The notes: generated by a model from the letters alone, not told the origin. Positions 1-9,856 are shown, counted from the first letter of the stretch. The stretch: 42,274 nt of DNA from Streptomyces sp. NRRL WC-3618 (GCF_001280005.1 NZ_LGDW01000464.1:1-42274); one strand, 5' to 3'. Translations and numbers: made by a program.

Positions 1-20
1 CGCTCAGCCCCACCACCGGC

Positions 21-1313
<1,293 letters not shown>

Positions 1314-1351
1314 GACTTTTGGCTTCCTTCCGGTGGTTCTGAGAAGCCGTG

Positions 1352-1392
1352 CGGCCCCCCGGAGTTGGTCGAGCACCTACTCCGGGGGGCCG
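1352..1392 (-). terminator. Strong hairpin between cdd and deoA
   Basis: A perfect 14-bp stem (1352-1365 paired with 1379-1392, GC-rich) with a 13-nt loop sits 8 bases after the cdd stop and 39 bases before the deoA start. No U-run is obvious. It could be an intrinsic terminator or attenuator, or an mRNA-stabilising/processing stem that adjusts deoA expression relative to the transporter genes. Confidence 0.6.
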
Positions 1393-1400
1393 TACGGGAA

Positions 1401-1793
1401 TTACTTGGTGAGATGGTCCGGGCCGAAGGCCTGGGGAAGCATCTCGGAGAGGGGCAGGATGCCCGCCGGGGTCTCCAGGAGCAGGGTCGCGCCCCCGAAC
1501 TCGTACAGCAGCTGCCGGCAGCGGCCGCACGGGACGAGGACGTCGCCCTTGCCGTCCACGCACGTGAAGTGCGTCAGCCGCCCGCCGCCCGTGCGCTGCA
1601 GCTCGGAGACCAGGCCGCACTCGGCGCACAGGCCGAGGCCGTACGACGCGTTCTCGACGTTGCAGCCCGAGACCGTGCGGCCGTCGTCGACCAGGGCGGC
1701 GGCGCCTACCGGGTAGTCGGAGTAGGGGGCGTACGCCCGGGACATCGCGTCCCGGGCCACCTCCCGCAGCGCGCCCCAGTCGACGTCCGTCAC
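1401..1793 (-). CDS. cdd: Cytidine deaminase
   Basis: Homotetramer-type cytidine deaminase, 130 aa, converting cytidine or deoxycytidine to uridine or deoxyuridine, which the neighbouring phosphorylase can then use. The zinc site is complete: the CAEC motif with the catalytic Glu, and PCGRCRQ with the two further cysteines. NVENASYG is the substrate-binding segment. The GTG start at 1793 overlaps the stop of the upstream permease (GTGA, 4 bases), a sign of translational coupling. The longer reading frame extending to 2846 is only antiparallel read-through of the permease gene and is not used. Confidence 0.94.
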   Translation of the reverse strand: MTDVDWGALREVARDAMSRAYAPYSDYPVGAAALVDDGRTVSGCNVENASYGLGLCAECGLVSELQRTGGGRLTHFTCVDGKGDVLVPCGRCRQLLYEFGGATLLLETPAGILPLSEMLPQAFGPDHLTK

Positions 1794-3073
1794 TTGCCCT
1801 GGCCCTTCCGGTAGCGCATGCCGTCCGCCTTGGGCATCCGCAGGCGCTGCGCGGACAGCGACAGCACCAGCAGCGTGACGACGTACGGGGTGGCGCCCAC
1901 GAAGTCGCTCGGGACCTCGTCGGTGACCAGGTACCAGACCAGGACGCCGGCGGCCACCATGAGGCTGATGCCGCCCTGCCAGTGCGCCTTCTTGTACAGC
2001 TTCCAGCCGGCCATCGCCAGGAGCAGCACGAACAGCAGGAGCAGCAGCGCGTGGACGGTCTCGCCGCCGTTGCGCAGCTGGAGTGCGTCGGAGTAGCCGA
2101 ACAGGCCCGCGCCCATGGCGAGTCCGCCGGGCCGCCAGTTGCCGAAGATCATCGCGGCGAGACCGATGTAACCGCGTCCGCCGGTCTGACCCTCCAGGTA
2201 GGTGTGCGAGGTGACCAGCGCCAGGAAGGCGCCGCCGAGGCCGGCGAGGCCGCCGGAGACGGCCACGGCGATGTACTTGTACTTGTAGACGTTGACGCCG
2301 AGCGACTCGGCGGCGATCGGGTTCTCGCCGCAGGAGCGCAGCCGCAGGCCGAACGGGGTGCGCCACAGCAGCCACCAGCTGGCGACGAACAGCAGGGCCG
2401 CCAGGACCGTCACCACGGACAGGTCGGTGACCAGACCGCCGAGGATGCCGGCGATGTCGGAGATCAGGAACCAGTGGTGATTCTCGATGGAGTGCAGACC
2501 GCTGGACAGACCCGGGACGTCGAAGCTGGGCAGCGAGTCCACCGGCGGGGACTGCTTGGGGTTGCCGCCCGCGTCCGCCGCCTTGCCGTCCACGAAGAAG
2601 AGCTTGGCGAGGTACTGGGTGGTGCCGAGCGCGAGCAGGTTGATCGCGACACCGGAGACGATGTGGTCGACGCCGAAGGTGACGGTCGCGACCGCGTGCA
2701 GCAGGCCGCCGAGGACGCCGAAGCCGACGCCGCACAGCAGGCCGATCCAGGGGCTGGACTGCCAGCCGATCCAGCCGGCGCCGAAGGTGCCGAGGATCAT
2801 CATGCCTTCGAGGCCGATGTTGACCACACCGGAGCGCTCGGACCACAGACCGGCGAGACCGGCGAGGCCGATCGGCACGGCGAGGCTGAGCGCGGCGGAG
2901 ACCTGGCCCTCGGAGGTGAGCTGGTCCGAGCCGGAGATGACCCGGACCGCGGCGACGAGCAGCAGCGCACCGGCGACGATCATGAGGATCTGGCCGAGCG
3001 AGCGGCCCGACCGGGTGGGGGTGTCCGCCTTGGGTGCCGCGGGGGGCGGCGTGTCGGTCATCGTGGCAGTCAT
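1790..3073 (-). CDS. Nucleoside ABC transporter permease (second subunit)
   Basis: Membrane permease of the BPD_transp_2 family (YufQ/NupC/RnsD-like), 427 aa. Several hydrophobic helices are visible, together with typical family motifs such as ERSGVVNIGLEGMM near residue 80 and FGLRLRSCGENPIAAES in the central cytoplasmic loop. It probably forms the channel with the permease encoded just upstream. ATG 3073 overlaps the upstream stop by one base (TGATG) and has AGGAGG seven bases ahead. The Ala/Pro/Thr-rich N-terminal tail of about 25 residues before the first helix is ordinary for actinobacterial members. Substrate (nucleosides) is inferred from cdd and deoA in the same operon. Confidence 0.92.
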   Translation of the reverse strand: MTATMTDTPPPAAPKADTPTRSGRSLGQILMIVAGALLLVAAVRVISGSDQLTSEGQVSAALSLAVPIGLAGLAGLWSERSGVVNIGLEGMMILGTFGAGWIGWQSSPWIGLLCGVGFGVLGGLLHAVATVTFGVDHIVSGVAINLLALGTTQYLAKLFFVDGKAADAGGNPKQSPPVDSLPSFDVPGLSSGLHSIENHHWFLISDIAGILGGLVTDLSVVTVLAALLFVASWWLLWRTPFGLRLRSCGENPIAAESLGVNVYKYKYIAVAVSGGLAGLGGAFLALVTSHTYLEGQTGGRGYIGLAAMIFGNWRPGGLAMGAGLFGYSDALQLRNGGETVHALLLLLFVLLLAMAGWKLYKKAHWQGGISLMVAAGVLVWYLVTDEVPSDFVGATPYVVTLLVLSLSAQRLRMPKADGMRYRKGQGK

Positions 3074-4200
3074 CACGCCACCTCCTGCTTCTGGGTCGGG
3101 GCTGCGGCCTGGGCGGCGAGCTCGGCGCCGACCCGCTGCTGCTGGCGCTTGAGTCCGTAACGGCGTACGACCTCGTAGGCGATGACGACGCACAGGACGA
3201 TGACGCCCTGGATCACGCCGAGGATCTCCTTGTCGTAGCCCTCGAACTCCAGGTGGTTGGTGGTGCGCTCCAGGAAGCCCCACAGCAGGGCGCCCAGCGC
3301 GATACCGACCGGGTTGTTGCGGCCGAGCAGGGCGATGGCGATACCGGTGAAGCCGATGCCGACCGGGAAGTCGTTGCTGAACTGGTGGCTGTCGTTGAGC
3401 AGGGTCGGCATGCCGATCAGACCGGCCACCGCGCCCGAGATGAGCATGCTGGTGGCGATCATCTTCTTCACCGAGACACCGCTCGCGGAGGCGGCGGACT
3501 CGGACTGGCCGACGGTGCGCAGGTCGAAGCCGAACCGGGTGCGGCCGAGGACGAACCAGTACGCGACGCCGACGAGTACGGCGATGACGATGAAGCCCCA
3601 CAGCTCGCCCGCGGCGCCGGTGTCGATCTGGAAGAAGTACGACGACTCCGGCAGCGGCTTGGTGGAGACGACCGTGCCGCCGGCCTGGAGCTCGGCGAGC
3701 TTTCCGGGCTGGAGCAGGTAGGCGATGATCGCGGTGGCGATCGAGTTCAGCATGATCGTCGAGATGACCTCGCTGACACCGCGGGTCACCTTCAGGATGC
3801 CCGCGATGCCCGCCCACACGGCGCCCGTGCCCATCGCGCACAGGATGATCAGCGGGATGGAGATCCAGGCCGGTGTGGTCAGCGCGCCACCGAGGACCGC
3901 GGCGAAGAACGCGGCGATGCGGTACTGGCCGTCGACGCCGATGTTGAACAGGTTCATCCGGAAGCCGATGGCCACCGAGACACCCGCCAGGTAGTACGTC
4001 GTCGCCTTGTTCAGGATGTAGACCTGGCTGTCGCTGGCGGAGCCGTAGGTCACCATGTCGCCGAAGGCGGCGCCCGGGTTCTTGCCGGTGGCCAGGATCA
4101 CCAGGGTGGTGACGACGAGCGCGGCGACGACCGCCAGCAGCGGCGCCGCGATGCCGAGGAGCAGCCGCTCCTTGTCGATGCGTTGGGTCAGCTTGTTCAT
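3073..4200 (-). CDS. Nucleoside ABC transporter permease (first subunit)
   Basis: BPD_transp_2 permease of the YufP/NupB/RnsC type, 375 aa, with about nine hydrophobic segments. Recognisable family segments are FRMNLFNIGVDGQYRIAAF, TRGVSEVISTIMLNSIA and GFDLRTVGQSESAASASGV. It should pair with the other permease to form the membrane pore and contact the ATPase through the cytoplasmic loops. ATG 4200 overlaps the ATPase stop by four bases (ATGA). A longer upstream extension in this frame is a shadow of the ATPase gene. Confidence 0.92.
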   Translation of the reverse strand: MNKLTQRIDKERLLLGIAAPLLAVVAALVVTTLVILATGKNPGAAFGDMVTYGSASDSQVYILNKATTYYLAGVSVAIGFRMNLFNIGVDGQYRIAAFFAAVLGGALTTPAWISIPLIILCAMGTGAVWAGIAGILKVTRGVSEVISTIMLNSIATAIIAYLLQPGKLAELQAGGTVVSTKPLPESSYFFQIDTGAAGELWGFIVIAVLVGVAYWFVLGRTRFGFDLRTVGQSESAASASGVSVKKMIATSMLISGAVAGLIGMPTLLNDSHQFSNDFPVGIGFTGIAIALLGRNNPVGIALGALLWGFLERTTNHLEFEGYDKEILGVIQGVIVLCVVIAYEVVRRYGLKRQQQRVGAELAAQAAAPTQKQEVA

Positions 4201-5777
4201 CGGGCGTCGTCCTCGTGGTCCGCTGCGGAGTCCGCTGCGTGCTCCAGGTGGCCGGTGGCCGCACCGGTCATGGCGGAGCCCAGCTCCTCGGGAGTGATGG
4301 TGGCGGGGTCGGCGTCGGCGACCAGTCGGCCGCGGTACATCACCCGCAGGGTGTCGGACAGGCCGATGAGCTCGTCCAGGTCGGCGGAGATCAGCAGCAC
4401 GGCCAGGCCCTCGCGGCGGGCCTCGCGGATGTGGTCCCAGATCGCTGCCTGCGCACCGACGTCCACACCGCGGGTGGGGTGGGCGGCGATCAGCAGCTTG
4501 GGCGCGTGGCTCATCTCGCGGCCGACGATCAGCTTCTGCTGGTTGCCGCCGGACAGGGAGGCGGCGGTGACGTCGATACCGGGGGTGCGGACGTCGTACG
4601 CCTGGATGATGCGCTCGGTGTCGGTGCGGGCCGCCTTGATGTCGAGCAGCTGGCCGCGGGAGTTGGGCCTCTCGGTGACATGGCCGAGGATGCGGTTCTC
4701 CCACAGCGGGGCCTCGAGGAGCAGGCCGTGGCGGTGCCGGTCCTCGGGGATGTAGCCGACGCCGGCCTCGCGGCGGCGGCGGGTGGGGGTGTGGGAGATG
4801 TCGGTGTCGTCGAGGGTGATCGTGCCCGAGTCGGGGGTGCGGATGCCCATGATGGCCTCGACCAGTTCGGACTGGCCGTTGCCCTCCACTCCGGCGATGC
4901 CGAGGACTTCTCCCTTGTGGATGGTGAAGGAGATGTCGTCGAGGATGATCCGCTCGACGCCGTCGAGGTCGGTCTGGGCCAGGCGCAGGCCGTCCAGCTT
5001 CAGCAGCGGGACGTCGGTGACCGTGGACTCCTCGGTCTCCGGGGTGGGCAGTTCGCTGCCGACCATCAGCTCGGCGAGCTGCTTGGGAGTCGTACCGGCG
5101 GGCTCGACCGTGCCGACGGTGGTGCCGCGTCGGATGACGGTGATCTCGTCGGCGACGGAGAGGACTTCGCCGAGCTTGTGCGAGATGAAGATGACGGTGA
5201 GGCCCTCGGCCTTGAGCTCGCGCAGGTTGTCGAAGAGGGCGTCGACCTCCTGGGGCACGAGGACGGCGGTGGGCTCGTCGAGGATCAGGGTCTTGGCGCC
5301 GCGGTAGAGGACCTTGAGGATCTCCACGCGCTGGCGGTCGGCGACGCCGAGCTCCTCCAGCAGGACGTCGGTACGGACGTTCAGGCTGTACGCGTCGGAG
5401 ATCTCCCTGATCTTCGCGCGGGCCTTGCCGCCGATGCCGTACAGCTTCTCCGCGCCCAGGACGACGTTCTCCAGGACGGTGAGGTTGTCGGCGAGCATGA
5501 AGTGCTGGTGCACCATGCCGATGCCGCGGGCGATGGCGTCGGCGGGGGTGTGGAAGGTGACCGTCTCGCCGTTCACGGTGACGGTGCCCTCGTCCGGCTG
5601 CTGCATGCCGTAGAGGATCTTCATCAGGGTGGACTTGCCGGCACCGTTCTCACCGCACAGGGCGTGCACGGTGCCCGTGCGGACGGTGATGTCGATGTCC
5701 TTGTTGGCGACGACGCCGGGGAATCGCTTGGTGATGCCGCGCAGTTCGACGGCAGCGGGAGGGCTGGACGCGTTGAT
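4197..5777 (-). CDS. Nucleoside ABC transporter, double-domain ATP-binding protein
   Basis: Two fused ABC ATPase domains, about 526 aa, of the YufO/NupA/RnsB type energising the nucleoside importer. The first domain has intact Walker A (GENGAGKST), Q-loop region (GMVHQHFMLADNL), and Walker B (LILDEPTAVL). The second has GVEGNGQSE in place of a proper Walker A, LSGGNQQK as signature, and LLIAAHPTRGVD as a degenerate Walker B, as usual for sugar/nucleoside importers of this class. The start is odd: the only in-frame ATG/GTG/TTG is GTG 5669, which would remove the first beta strands. The reading frame continues upstream to ATC at 5777, preceded by AGGAGA at seven bases, and encodes the expected INASSPPAAVELRGITKRF N-terminus. 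I therefore propose ATC as start. Confidence 0.88.
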   Translation of the reverse strand: MNASSPPAAVELRGITKRFPGVVANKDIDITVRTGTVHALCGENGAGKSTLMKILYGMQQPDEGTVTVNGETVTFHTPADAIARGIGMVHQHFMLADNLTVLENVVLGAEKLYGIGGKARAKIREISDAYSLNVRTDVLLEELGVADRQRVEILKVLYRGAKTLILDEPTAVLVPQEVDALFDNLRELKAEGLTVIFISHKLGEVLSVADEITVIRRGTTVGTVEPAGTTPKQLAELMVGSELPTPETEESTVTDVPLLKLDGLRLAQTDLDGVERIILDDISFTIHKGEVLGIAGVEGNGQSELVEAIMGIRTPDSGTITLDDTDISHTPTRRRREAGVGYIPEDRHRHGLLLEAPLWENRILGHVTERPNSRGQLLDIKAARTDTERIIQAYDVRTPGIDVTAASLSGGNQQKLIVGREMSHAPKLLIAAHPTRGVDVGAQAAIWDHIREARREGLAVLLISADLDELIGLSDTLRVMYRGRLVADADPATITPEELGSAMTGAATGHLEHAADSAADHEDDAR

Positions 5778-5885
5778 GGCGCACTCTCCTCGGGGAAAGG
5801 GGCTGCGTAGGGGAGGGCAAGGCGTCGGCGACGCTAGCGCGGCAACTCCGTGCTACACGCGTAGAGTTGACACATTGTTATGGCC

Positions 5886-5916
5886 CGACGAGGGGGTTGT
5901 CGAGGCCCCCTCGTCG
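5886..5916 (-). terminator. Hairpin after the BMP lipoprotein gene
   Basis: An 11-bp perfect inverted repeat (5886-5896 with 5906-5916) with a 9-nt loop lies 28 bases after the lipoprotein stop and before the ATPase gene. Partial termination here would give more binding protein than transporter, a common arrangement in ABC operons. Confidence 0.55.
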
Positions 5917-5943
5917 AGCCGGGTTCCGGCGGGAACCGTCAGG

Positions 5944-7005
5944 TCAGCTGGTCTTGACCTTGACGGTGCCGTCGACGATCTTCTTCTTCGCGGCGTCCAG
6001 CTGCGGCTGGATGTCGTCGATGAAGCCACCGCTGGTGGCCAGGCCCACGCCGCCCTTGGCGAGCGAGTAGATCTGGTTGCCGTTCAGCGGCGTGCCGTCG
6101 TTGACGGACTTGACGAAGTCGTAGACGCCGACGTCGACGTTCTTGACCATCGAGGTCAGGATGGAGTTCTTGTACTTGGCCAGACCCGGGATGTTGTACT
6201 GGTCCGAGTCCACGCCGATGCCCCAGGCGCCCTTGACGCCGGAAACGGCCTCGATGGAGCCGTTGCCGGAGGAGCCGGCCGCCGCGTAGATCACGTCGGC
6301 GCCGTTGTCGAGCTGGCCGGACGCGGCCTCCTTGCCCTTGTCGGGGCTGGCGAAGCCGGAGGTGTCGGAGCCGTGGGTCAGGTACTGGACGTCGACCTTG
6401 ACCTTGGGGTTGGTGTCGTGCACGCCCTGGACGTAGCCCGCCGCGAACTTCTTGATCAGCGGGTTGTCCACGCCGCCGATGAAGCCGACGTGGTCCTTCT
6501 TGGTCTTCAGTGCGGCGGCGACACCGGCGAGGTAGGAGCCCTGCTCCTCCGTGAAGGTGATGCTGTCGACGTTCTTGGCGTCCACGACCGAGTCAATGAG
6601 GCCGAAGTTGATCTTCGGGTACTTCGCGGCGACCTTGCCCACGGAGGTGGCGTACGTGTAGCCGATGGCGACGATCGGGTTGTAGCCGGCGTCCGCCAGG
6701 TCGGTCAGGCGCTGCTCGCGGTCGGCCTCGGTGTCGGAGGACTTGGCGGTCAGCTCCTTGATGGAACCGCCGAACTCCTTCTCCGCCTTGTCGGCGCCGC
6801 GGGCGGCGGAGTCGTTGAAGGAGCGGTCACCACGGCCGCCGACGTCGTAGGCGAGGCCGATCTTGATGCCGCCCTTGCCGCCTTCCGACGACGAGGGAGA
6901 GGACGAGCTGCCCTTCTCGGAGGAGGTGCTGCCACACGCAGTGGCAGTCAGTGCGAGAGCTGCGGTGGCGATACACGCAGCGGAAAGCTTGGCTACCCGG
7001 CGCAC
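5944..7005 (-). CDS. BMP-family nucleoside-binding lipoprotein
   Basis: Substrate-binding lipoprotein of the Bmp/Med family (PF02608), 353 aa. A signal peptide ends in LTATAC, with the lipidated Cys at residue 24, followed by a Ser/Gly-rich linker. The mature domain begins IKIGLAYDVGGRGDRSFND and contains the family segments GYTYATSVGKVAAKYP and ITFTEEQGSYLAGVAAAL. It captures nucleosides outside the membrane and delivers them to the permeases downstream. GTG 7005 is chosen for the AAGGAG six bases upstream; an in-frame GTG at 7020 is possible. It is the first gene of the operon. The upstream region to 7200 must hold the promoter, but I could not identify convincing -35/-10 boxes. Confidence 0.93.
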   Translation of the reverse strand: MRRVAKLSAACIATAALALTATACGSTSSEKGSSSSPSSSEGGKGGIKIGLAYDVGGRGDRSFNDSAARGADKAEKEFGGSIKELTAKSSDTEADREQRLTDLADAGYNPIVAIGYTYATSVGKVAAKYPKINFGLIDSVVDAKNVDSITFTEEQGSYLAGVAAALKTKKDHVGFIGGVDNPLIKKFAAGYVQGVHDTNPKVKVDVQYLTHGSDTSGFASPDKGKEAASGQLDNGADVIYAAAGSSGNGSIEAVSGVKGAWGIGVDSDQYNIPGLAKYKNSILTSMVKNVDVGVYDFVKSVNDGTPLNGNQIYSLAKGGVGLATSGGFIDDIQPQLDAAKKKIVDGTVKVKTS

Positions 7006-7772
7006 GGGGGGCTCCTTCACCTGACCTGAGCGCCTTGTCGGCGCTTCATGTGAGCACCATGCCAGTGCTCGGGCCTGGACGCCCCTGCGGCGTCGGCTTC
7101 GCGGCATCGTAACGCGCGTAGATGTCGGAAAGAGACCTACACCGAAGCTGTTATCGATTCGAGGCAAACGCCGTCTGAACTCGGGGTCTGAAGGCCTCAC
7201 ACACCCCTGTTCCAAAGTGTGCACAATTGGCTTACAACCATGTTGCGCCAGGCGGCGAACCGTCCTTGAGGGTGCTCCCGTCATGCGCCCACCACTCCAC
7301 GACATCCGGTGACACCGCTCCACGCCGGCCCTGATCGCCGCCCCACTGATGCCCCCTCACACATCACGGGCTCACTGGAGGCGCAGCAGCGAGGCGGACA
7401 CGACTCGGGGACACGCTCTCCAGGTGCTCCGAGATCGCATTGGTCAGCTCTCCCCGGACGCGGTGACACCAAAACCAGGACATCCATCCCGCAATCAGGG
7501 CATCACCGCCCCGGCAGGGCCTCCATCGAGGGCGATTCCGGCTGCGGCCTACGGATTTCTCCAGCTTGATCGACTGCACCACCTGGCCGAACGCCATATC
7601 ACAAACTCTGCGATTGAAGACTTGAATTGAATTTGAAAGCCGTTCGGCAGATCGAACGGCCCCATGGACCCTCAAGAATCACTCAAATCTCTGTCATTGC
7701 CATGTCACCCCGTGGTGTGATCAATCCGTAACGGCGACCCCGACCGGGTTGCCGAAAAATCAGGGGGTAAGC
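7006..7772. other. Gene-free stretch of about 750 bases
   Basis: No convincing gene is seen here. The lipoprotein promoter should lie close to 7006-7200. The part from about 7300 to 7740 is less GC-biased than its surroundings and contains only overlapping short frames on both strands with no recognisable domain. A plus-strand frame ending at 7630 (…LDRLHHLAERHI…) looks slightly protein-like and could be a decayed gene, but there is no start signal or family match I can name. Confidence 0.5.
7639..7660. terminator. Perfect 8-bp hairpin in the intergenic region
   Basis: GCCGTTCG and CGAACGGC form an 8-bp stem around a 6-nt loop in an AT-richer context. It may end transcription running into the gene-free stretch, or be an operator upstream of the secreted-protein gene at 7773. 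Confidence 0.35.
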
Positions 7773-8411
7773 GTGAAGATGCATGCTGCAGCAGTCATGA
7801 CCGGTCTGCTGCTCATGGCCGGTGCGACACCGGCACTCGCCGATGACCTCGAGGCGCAGCCGCCGACCGTCGACTCCGCGACAGCCGTGACCGGAGTGGA
7901 AAGCGACGAGCCGCTGCAGGAGGATCTCGCGATCCAAGGCGAGGTCGACGGCCCGAAGTTGAGCGAGCCCAACTCCTCACCGGGCAGCCACTGCAGCGAG
8001 GGAGGACCTTTTGTTCACATCACGCAAAACGTGAAGAACACGATGTCCGTGAAGTACTCGACATACGTCACGAACAACAAGTCCTACGCGATCGATTACA
8101 CCTTTACTTCACAGAGGTCGGGAACTACGACCATAGGCGCCTCCCTCACCCTCAGTGGGGAATTCAAGGTGATGTGGCTCGGGAAGATCAAAGCCGAAGT
8201 GAACGCCAACGCCTCGAAGAGCTGGACGTCGTCGCTGAACGTCGGAACCAGCGGAAAGGTGCAGGCGCACTCGACCGTCACCGGCGACTACGGAATCATG
8301 AAGGAAAACATCAAGGGCTACACGGCCACGCTCAACGGTGACTGCTCGGTGACCAACAAGAAGAACATGACGGTGTGGGCGCCCTACCGAGAAGGCTGGG
8401 AGATCAACTGA
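7773..8411 (+). CDS. Secreted beta-rich protein, possibly pore-forming-toxin fold
   Basis: Unrecognised secreted protein, 212 aa. Residues 1-23 form a Sec signal peptide ending in ALA, followed by an acidic, Pro/Thr-rich segment to about residue 70. The remainder has alternating polar and hydrophobic residues rich in Ser/Thr, e.g. TTIGASLTLSGEFKVMW and NANASKSWTSSLNVGTSGKV. That pattern resembles the insertion-loop strands of aerolysin/ETX-MTX2 toxins, but this is only a visual resemblance. Cys74 and Cys191 may form a disulphide. GTG 7773 has AGGGGG five bases upstream; ATG 7779 is an alternative. Codon use is less GC-rich than in flanking housekeeping genes, suggesting accessory origin. A hairpin follows it, then a small lipoprotein gene in the same direction. 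Confidence 0.72.
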   Translation: MKMHAAAVMTGLLLMAGATPALADDLEAQPPTVDSATAVTGVESDEPLQEDLAIQGEVDGPKLSEPNSSPGSHCSEGGPFVHITQNVKNTMSVKYSTYVTNNKSYAIDYTFTSQRSGTTTIGASLTLSGEFKVMWLGKIKAEVNANASKSWTSSLNVGTSGKVQAHSTVTGDYGIMKENIKGYTATLNGDCSVTNKKNMTVWAPYREGWEIN

Positions 8412-8429
8412 CCTCGGCTGACCATCGGA

Positions 8430-8457
8430 GCGGCCCCGGCTCCGCCGCCGGGGCCGC
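8430..8457 (+). terminator. Hairpin after the secreted-protein gene
   Basis: Perfect 11-bp GC-rich stem (8430-8440 with 8447-8457) with a 6-nt loop, starting 19 bases after the stop codon. Probably a Streptomyces-type terminator without U-run; it lies 22 bases before the next start codon. Confidence 0.65.
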
Positions 8458-8479
8458 GGCATCACACCAAGGAGAATCC

Positions 8480-8953
8480 ATGGGCCGCTGGGCCATCGCC
8501 GTCCCTACACTGGTCGTCCTGTTGCTCACGGCCGCCTGCGCGGCAACCGACGGCACGGCAACCCACGACACCAAGAGCTCCCATGCCGCACAGCCCAGTC
8601 AGTCCAGGCAGTCCGGCCACTCCGGCCAGTTCGTCAAAGGATCAGAACTCGACCTTCCGGCCAGGGCACAGCTCCTCGTCCCCGTGGCCAAGGGAACCGC
8701 GGATACCGACCTTCCCACGTTCAAACCGTTGACGGACGCCTACACCGTCCACGCCAGTTGCTCAGGGGCGGGCATCGTGACCATCGTCGACCGGAAGCAC
8801 CCGGACCAGGCCCCCAACCGCGTCAAATGCGACGGGCCCATCACCATCGGGCAGGTCTACACGGACCTGGTCAACCAGGCCCTGTCCGTACACGTCAGCG
8901 GTGGTGCGGCGACATGGAGGATAGCCGTCGTGTCGGGCACGCACTCCATGTGA
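8480..8953 (+). CDS. Small lipoprotein of unknown function
   Basis: 157 aa. The N-terminus is a lipoprotein signal peptide (VVLLLTAAC, Cys20), followed by a His/Ser/Gln-rich linker to about residue 55 and a globular part with Cys residues (VHASCSGAGIV, RVKCDGP) and repeated beta-like segments. I do not recognise the family; the two Cys in the globular part could be disulphide-bonded outside the cell. ATG 8480 is supported by AAGGAGA five bases upstream. It may be co-regulated with the secreted protein upstream despite the hairpin between them. Confidence 0.78.
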   Translation: MGRWAIAVPTLVVLLLTAACAATDGTATHDTKSSHAAQPSQSRQSGHSGQFVKGSELDLPARAQLLVPVAKGTADTDLPTFKPLTDAYTVHASCSGAGIVTIVDRKHPDQAPNRVKCDGPITIGQVYTDLVNQALSVHVSGGAATWRIAVVSGTHSM

Positions 8954-9065
8954 TCAAGCAGGCCAGTCCTCAAACGGTGGCGCTGACCGAAGGTTGACCG
9001 AAGCCGGGGAAAAATTGACCGAGTACAGGCAAAGGCAAAACTGGGTCCGCCCTACGTTCTGACCC

Positions 9066-9767
9066 ATGCCCCCACAGCCATCGCCTCTCCCCAGGGCCGC
9101 CGGTGCCCGCCCCGCCCTCCCGGTGTTGCCGTACCGCAAGCCCACCAAGGGCCGCGACTACTGGGTCCTCGACGACGTCCTGCCCGGCGTGGACGCCGTA
9201 CGCGAGCGGTGTCTCGCCAAGGACGACTGGATCAAGGGCCACCCCTACACCTCGGAGAGCTGGCCGGGGCTACGGGCGATGCCGGGTCTCGAACCCGCCG
9301 AGCTGGGGCGGATCGAGCGGCTGGTGAAGCAGGCGACCGGCGCGAAGGAACTCTGGGTGCAGCAGGCCCCCGGCGGCGGCACCCTCAACCACAACTGCGT
9401 CCAGGTGGTCGGCGAGGGCGAGAGCACGCCCCGCCCGCACACGGACTCCCGGGCGCTGTGCCGGTACGCGGCCGTGCTCTACCTCAACCCCGGTGTCCCC
9501 AAGGACTGCGGCACCAGCTTCTTCCGGCAGTCCCTGCCCGGCGGGCGCCTCGGCGGCAACACGGTCCAGGCCCCGCACAACAACCTGGTCGACGCGCTGG
9601 GCACCCGGTTCGTGACACCGGACGCCTTCGAGGAGGACGTACGCGTCCCGCACAAGTACAACCGCCTGCTGCTCTACAACGCCAACCTCGTGCACAGCGC
9701 GACCGGCTACTGCGGGACGGCACTGGAGGAGAAGCGGATGACCGCAGTGTTCTTCTGGATGGCGTGA
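9066..9767 (+). CDS. DUF6445-like protein, 2OG-Fe(II) oxygenase-like fold
   Basis: 233 aa. The middle and end resemble a double-stranded beta-helix dioxygenase: PHTDS (His125, Asp127) and LVHSATGY (His210) are placed as an HxD…H iron triad, with the conserved NHNCVQ and YLNPGVPKDCGTSFFR segments between. I recall this type being called DUF6445; substrate is unknown. No Shine-Dalgarno is visible before ATG 9066, so the transcript may be leaderless. The N-terminal 20 residues are Pro/Ala-rich and may not be structured. It ends convergent to the M20 hydrolase gene across a strong hairpin. Confidence 0.8.
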   Translation: MPPQPSPLPRAAGARPALPVLPYRKPTKGRDYWVLDDVLPGVDAVRERCLAKDDWIKGHPYTSESWPGLRAMPGLEPAELGRIERLVKQATGAKELWVQQAPGGGTLNHNCVQVVGEGESTPRPHTDSRALCRYAAVLYLNPGVPKDCGTSFFRQSLPGGRLGGNTVQAPHNNLVDALGTRFVTPDAFEEDVRVPHKYNRLLLYNANLVHSATGYCGTALEEKRMTAVFFWMA

Positions 9768-9798
9768 GCCTCTTCTGACTTCCGTGCCCTTCAGGCCT

Positions 9799-9844
9799 GG
9801 GGTGTCGTGCCGGGTGACCGGAACCGCACCCGGCATGGCACCCC
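9799..9844. terminator. Bidirectional terminator between convergent genes
   Basis: Long imperfect inverted repeat: 6 bp (9799-9804 with 9839-9844) and 9 bp (9808-9816 with 9827-9835), separated by a 3-by-3 internal bulge, loop 10 nt. It lies exactly between the converging oxygenase-like and amidohydrolase genes. Confidence 0.75.
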
Positions 9845-9856
9845 TCCCCGGCCTCC

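Noticed and set aside
1401..2846. Long minus-strand reading frame of 481 codons covering cdd and part of the permease
   Set aside because: Only its last 130 codons are cdd; the rest is Arg/Pro-rich read-through opposite to real permease coding, common in high-GC DNA.
7052..7070. Inverted repeat GAGCAC…GTGCTC upstream of the BMP lipoprotein
   Set aside because: Only 6-bp arms, no matching promoter, chance expectation is high in GC-rich DNA.
7364..7675. Minus-strand 103-codon frame in the gene-free stretch
   Set aside because: No recognisable domain, no ribosome site, composition unlike genes of this chromosome.
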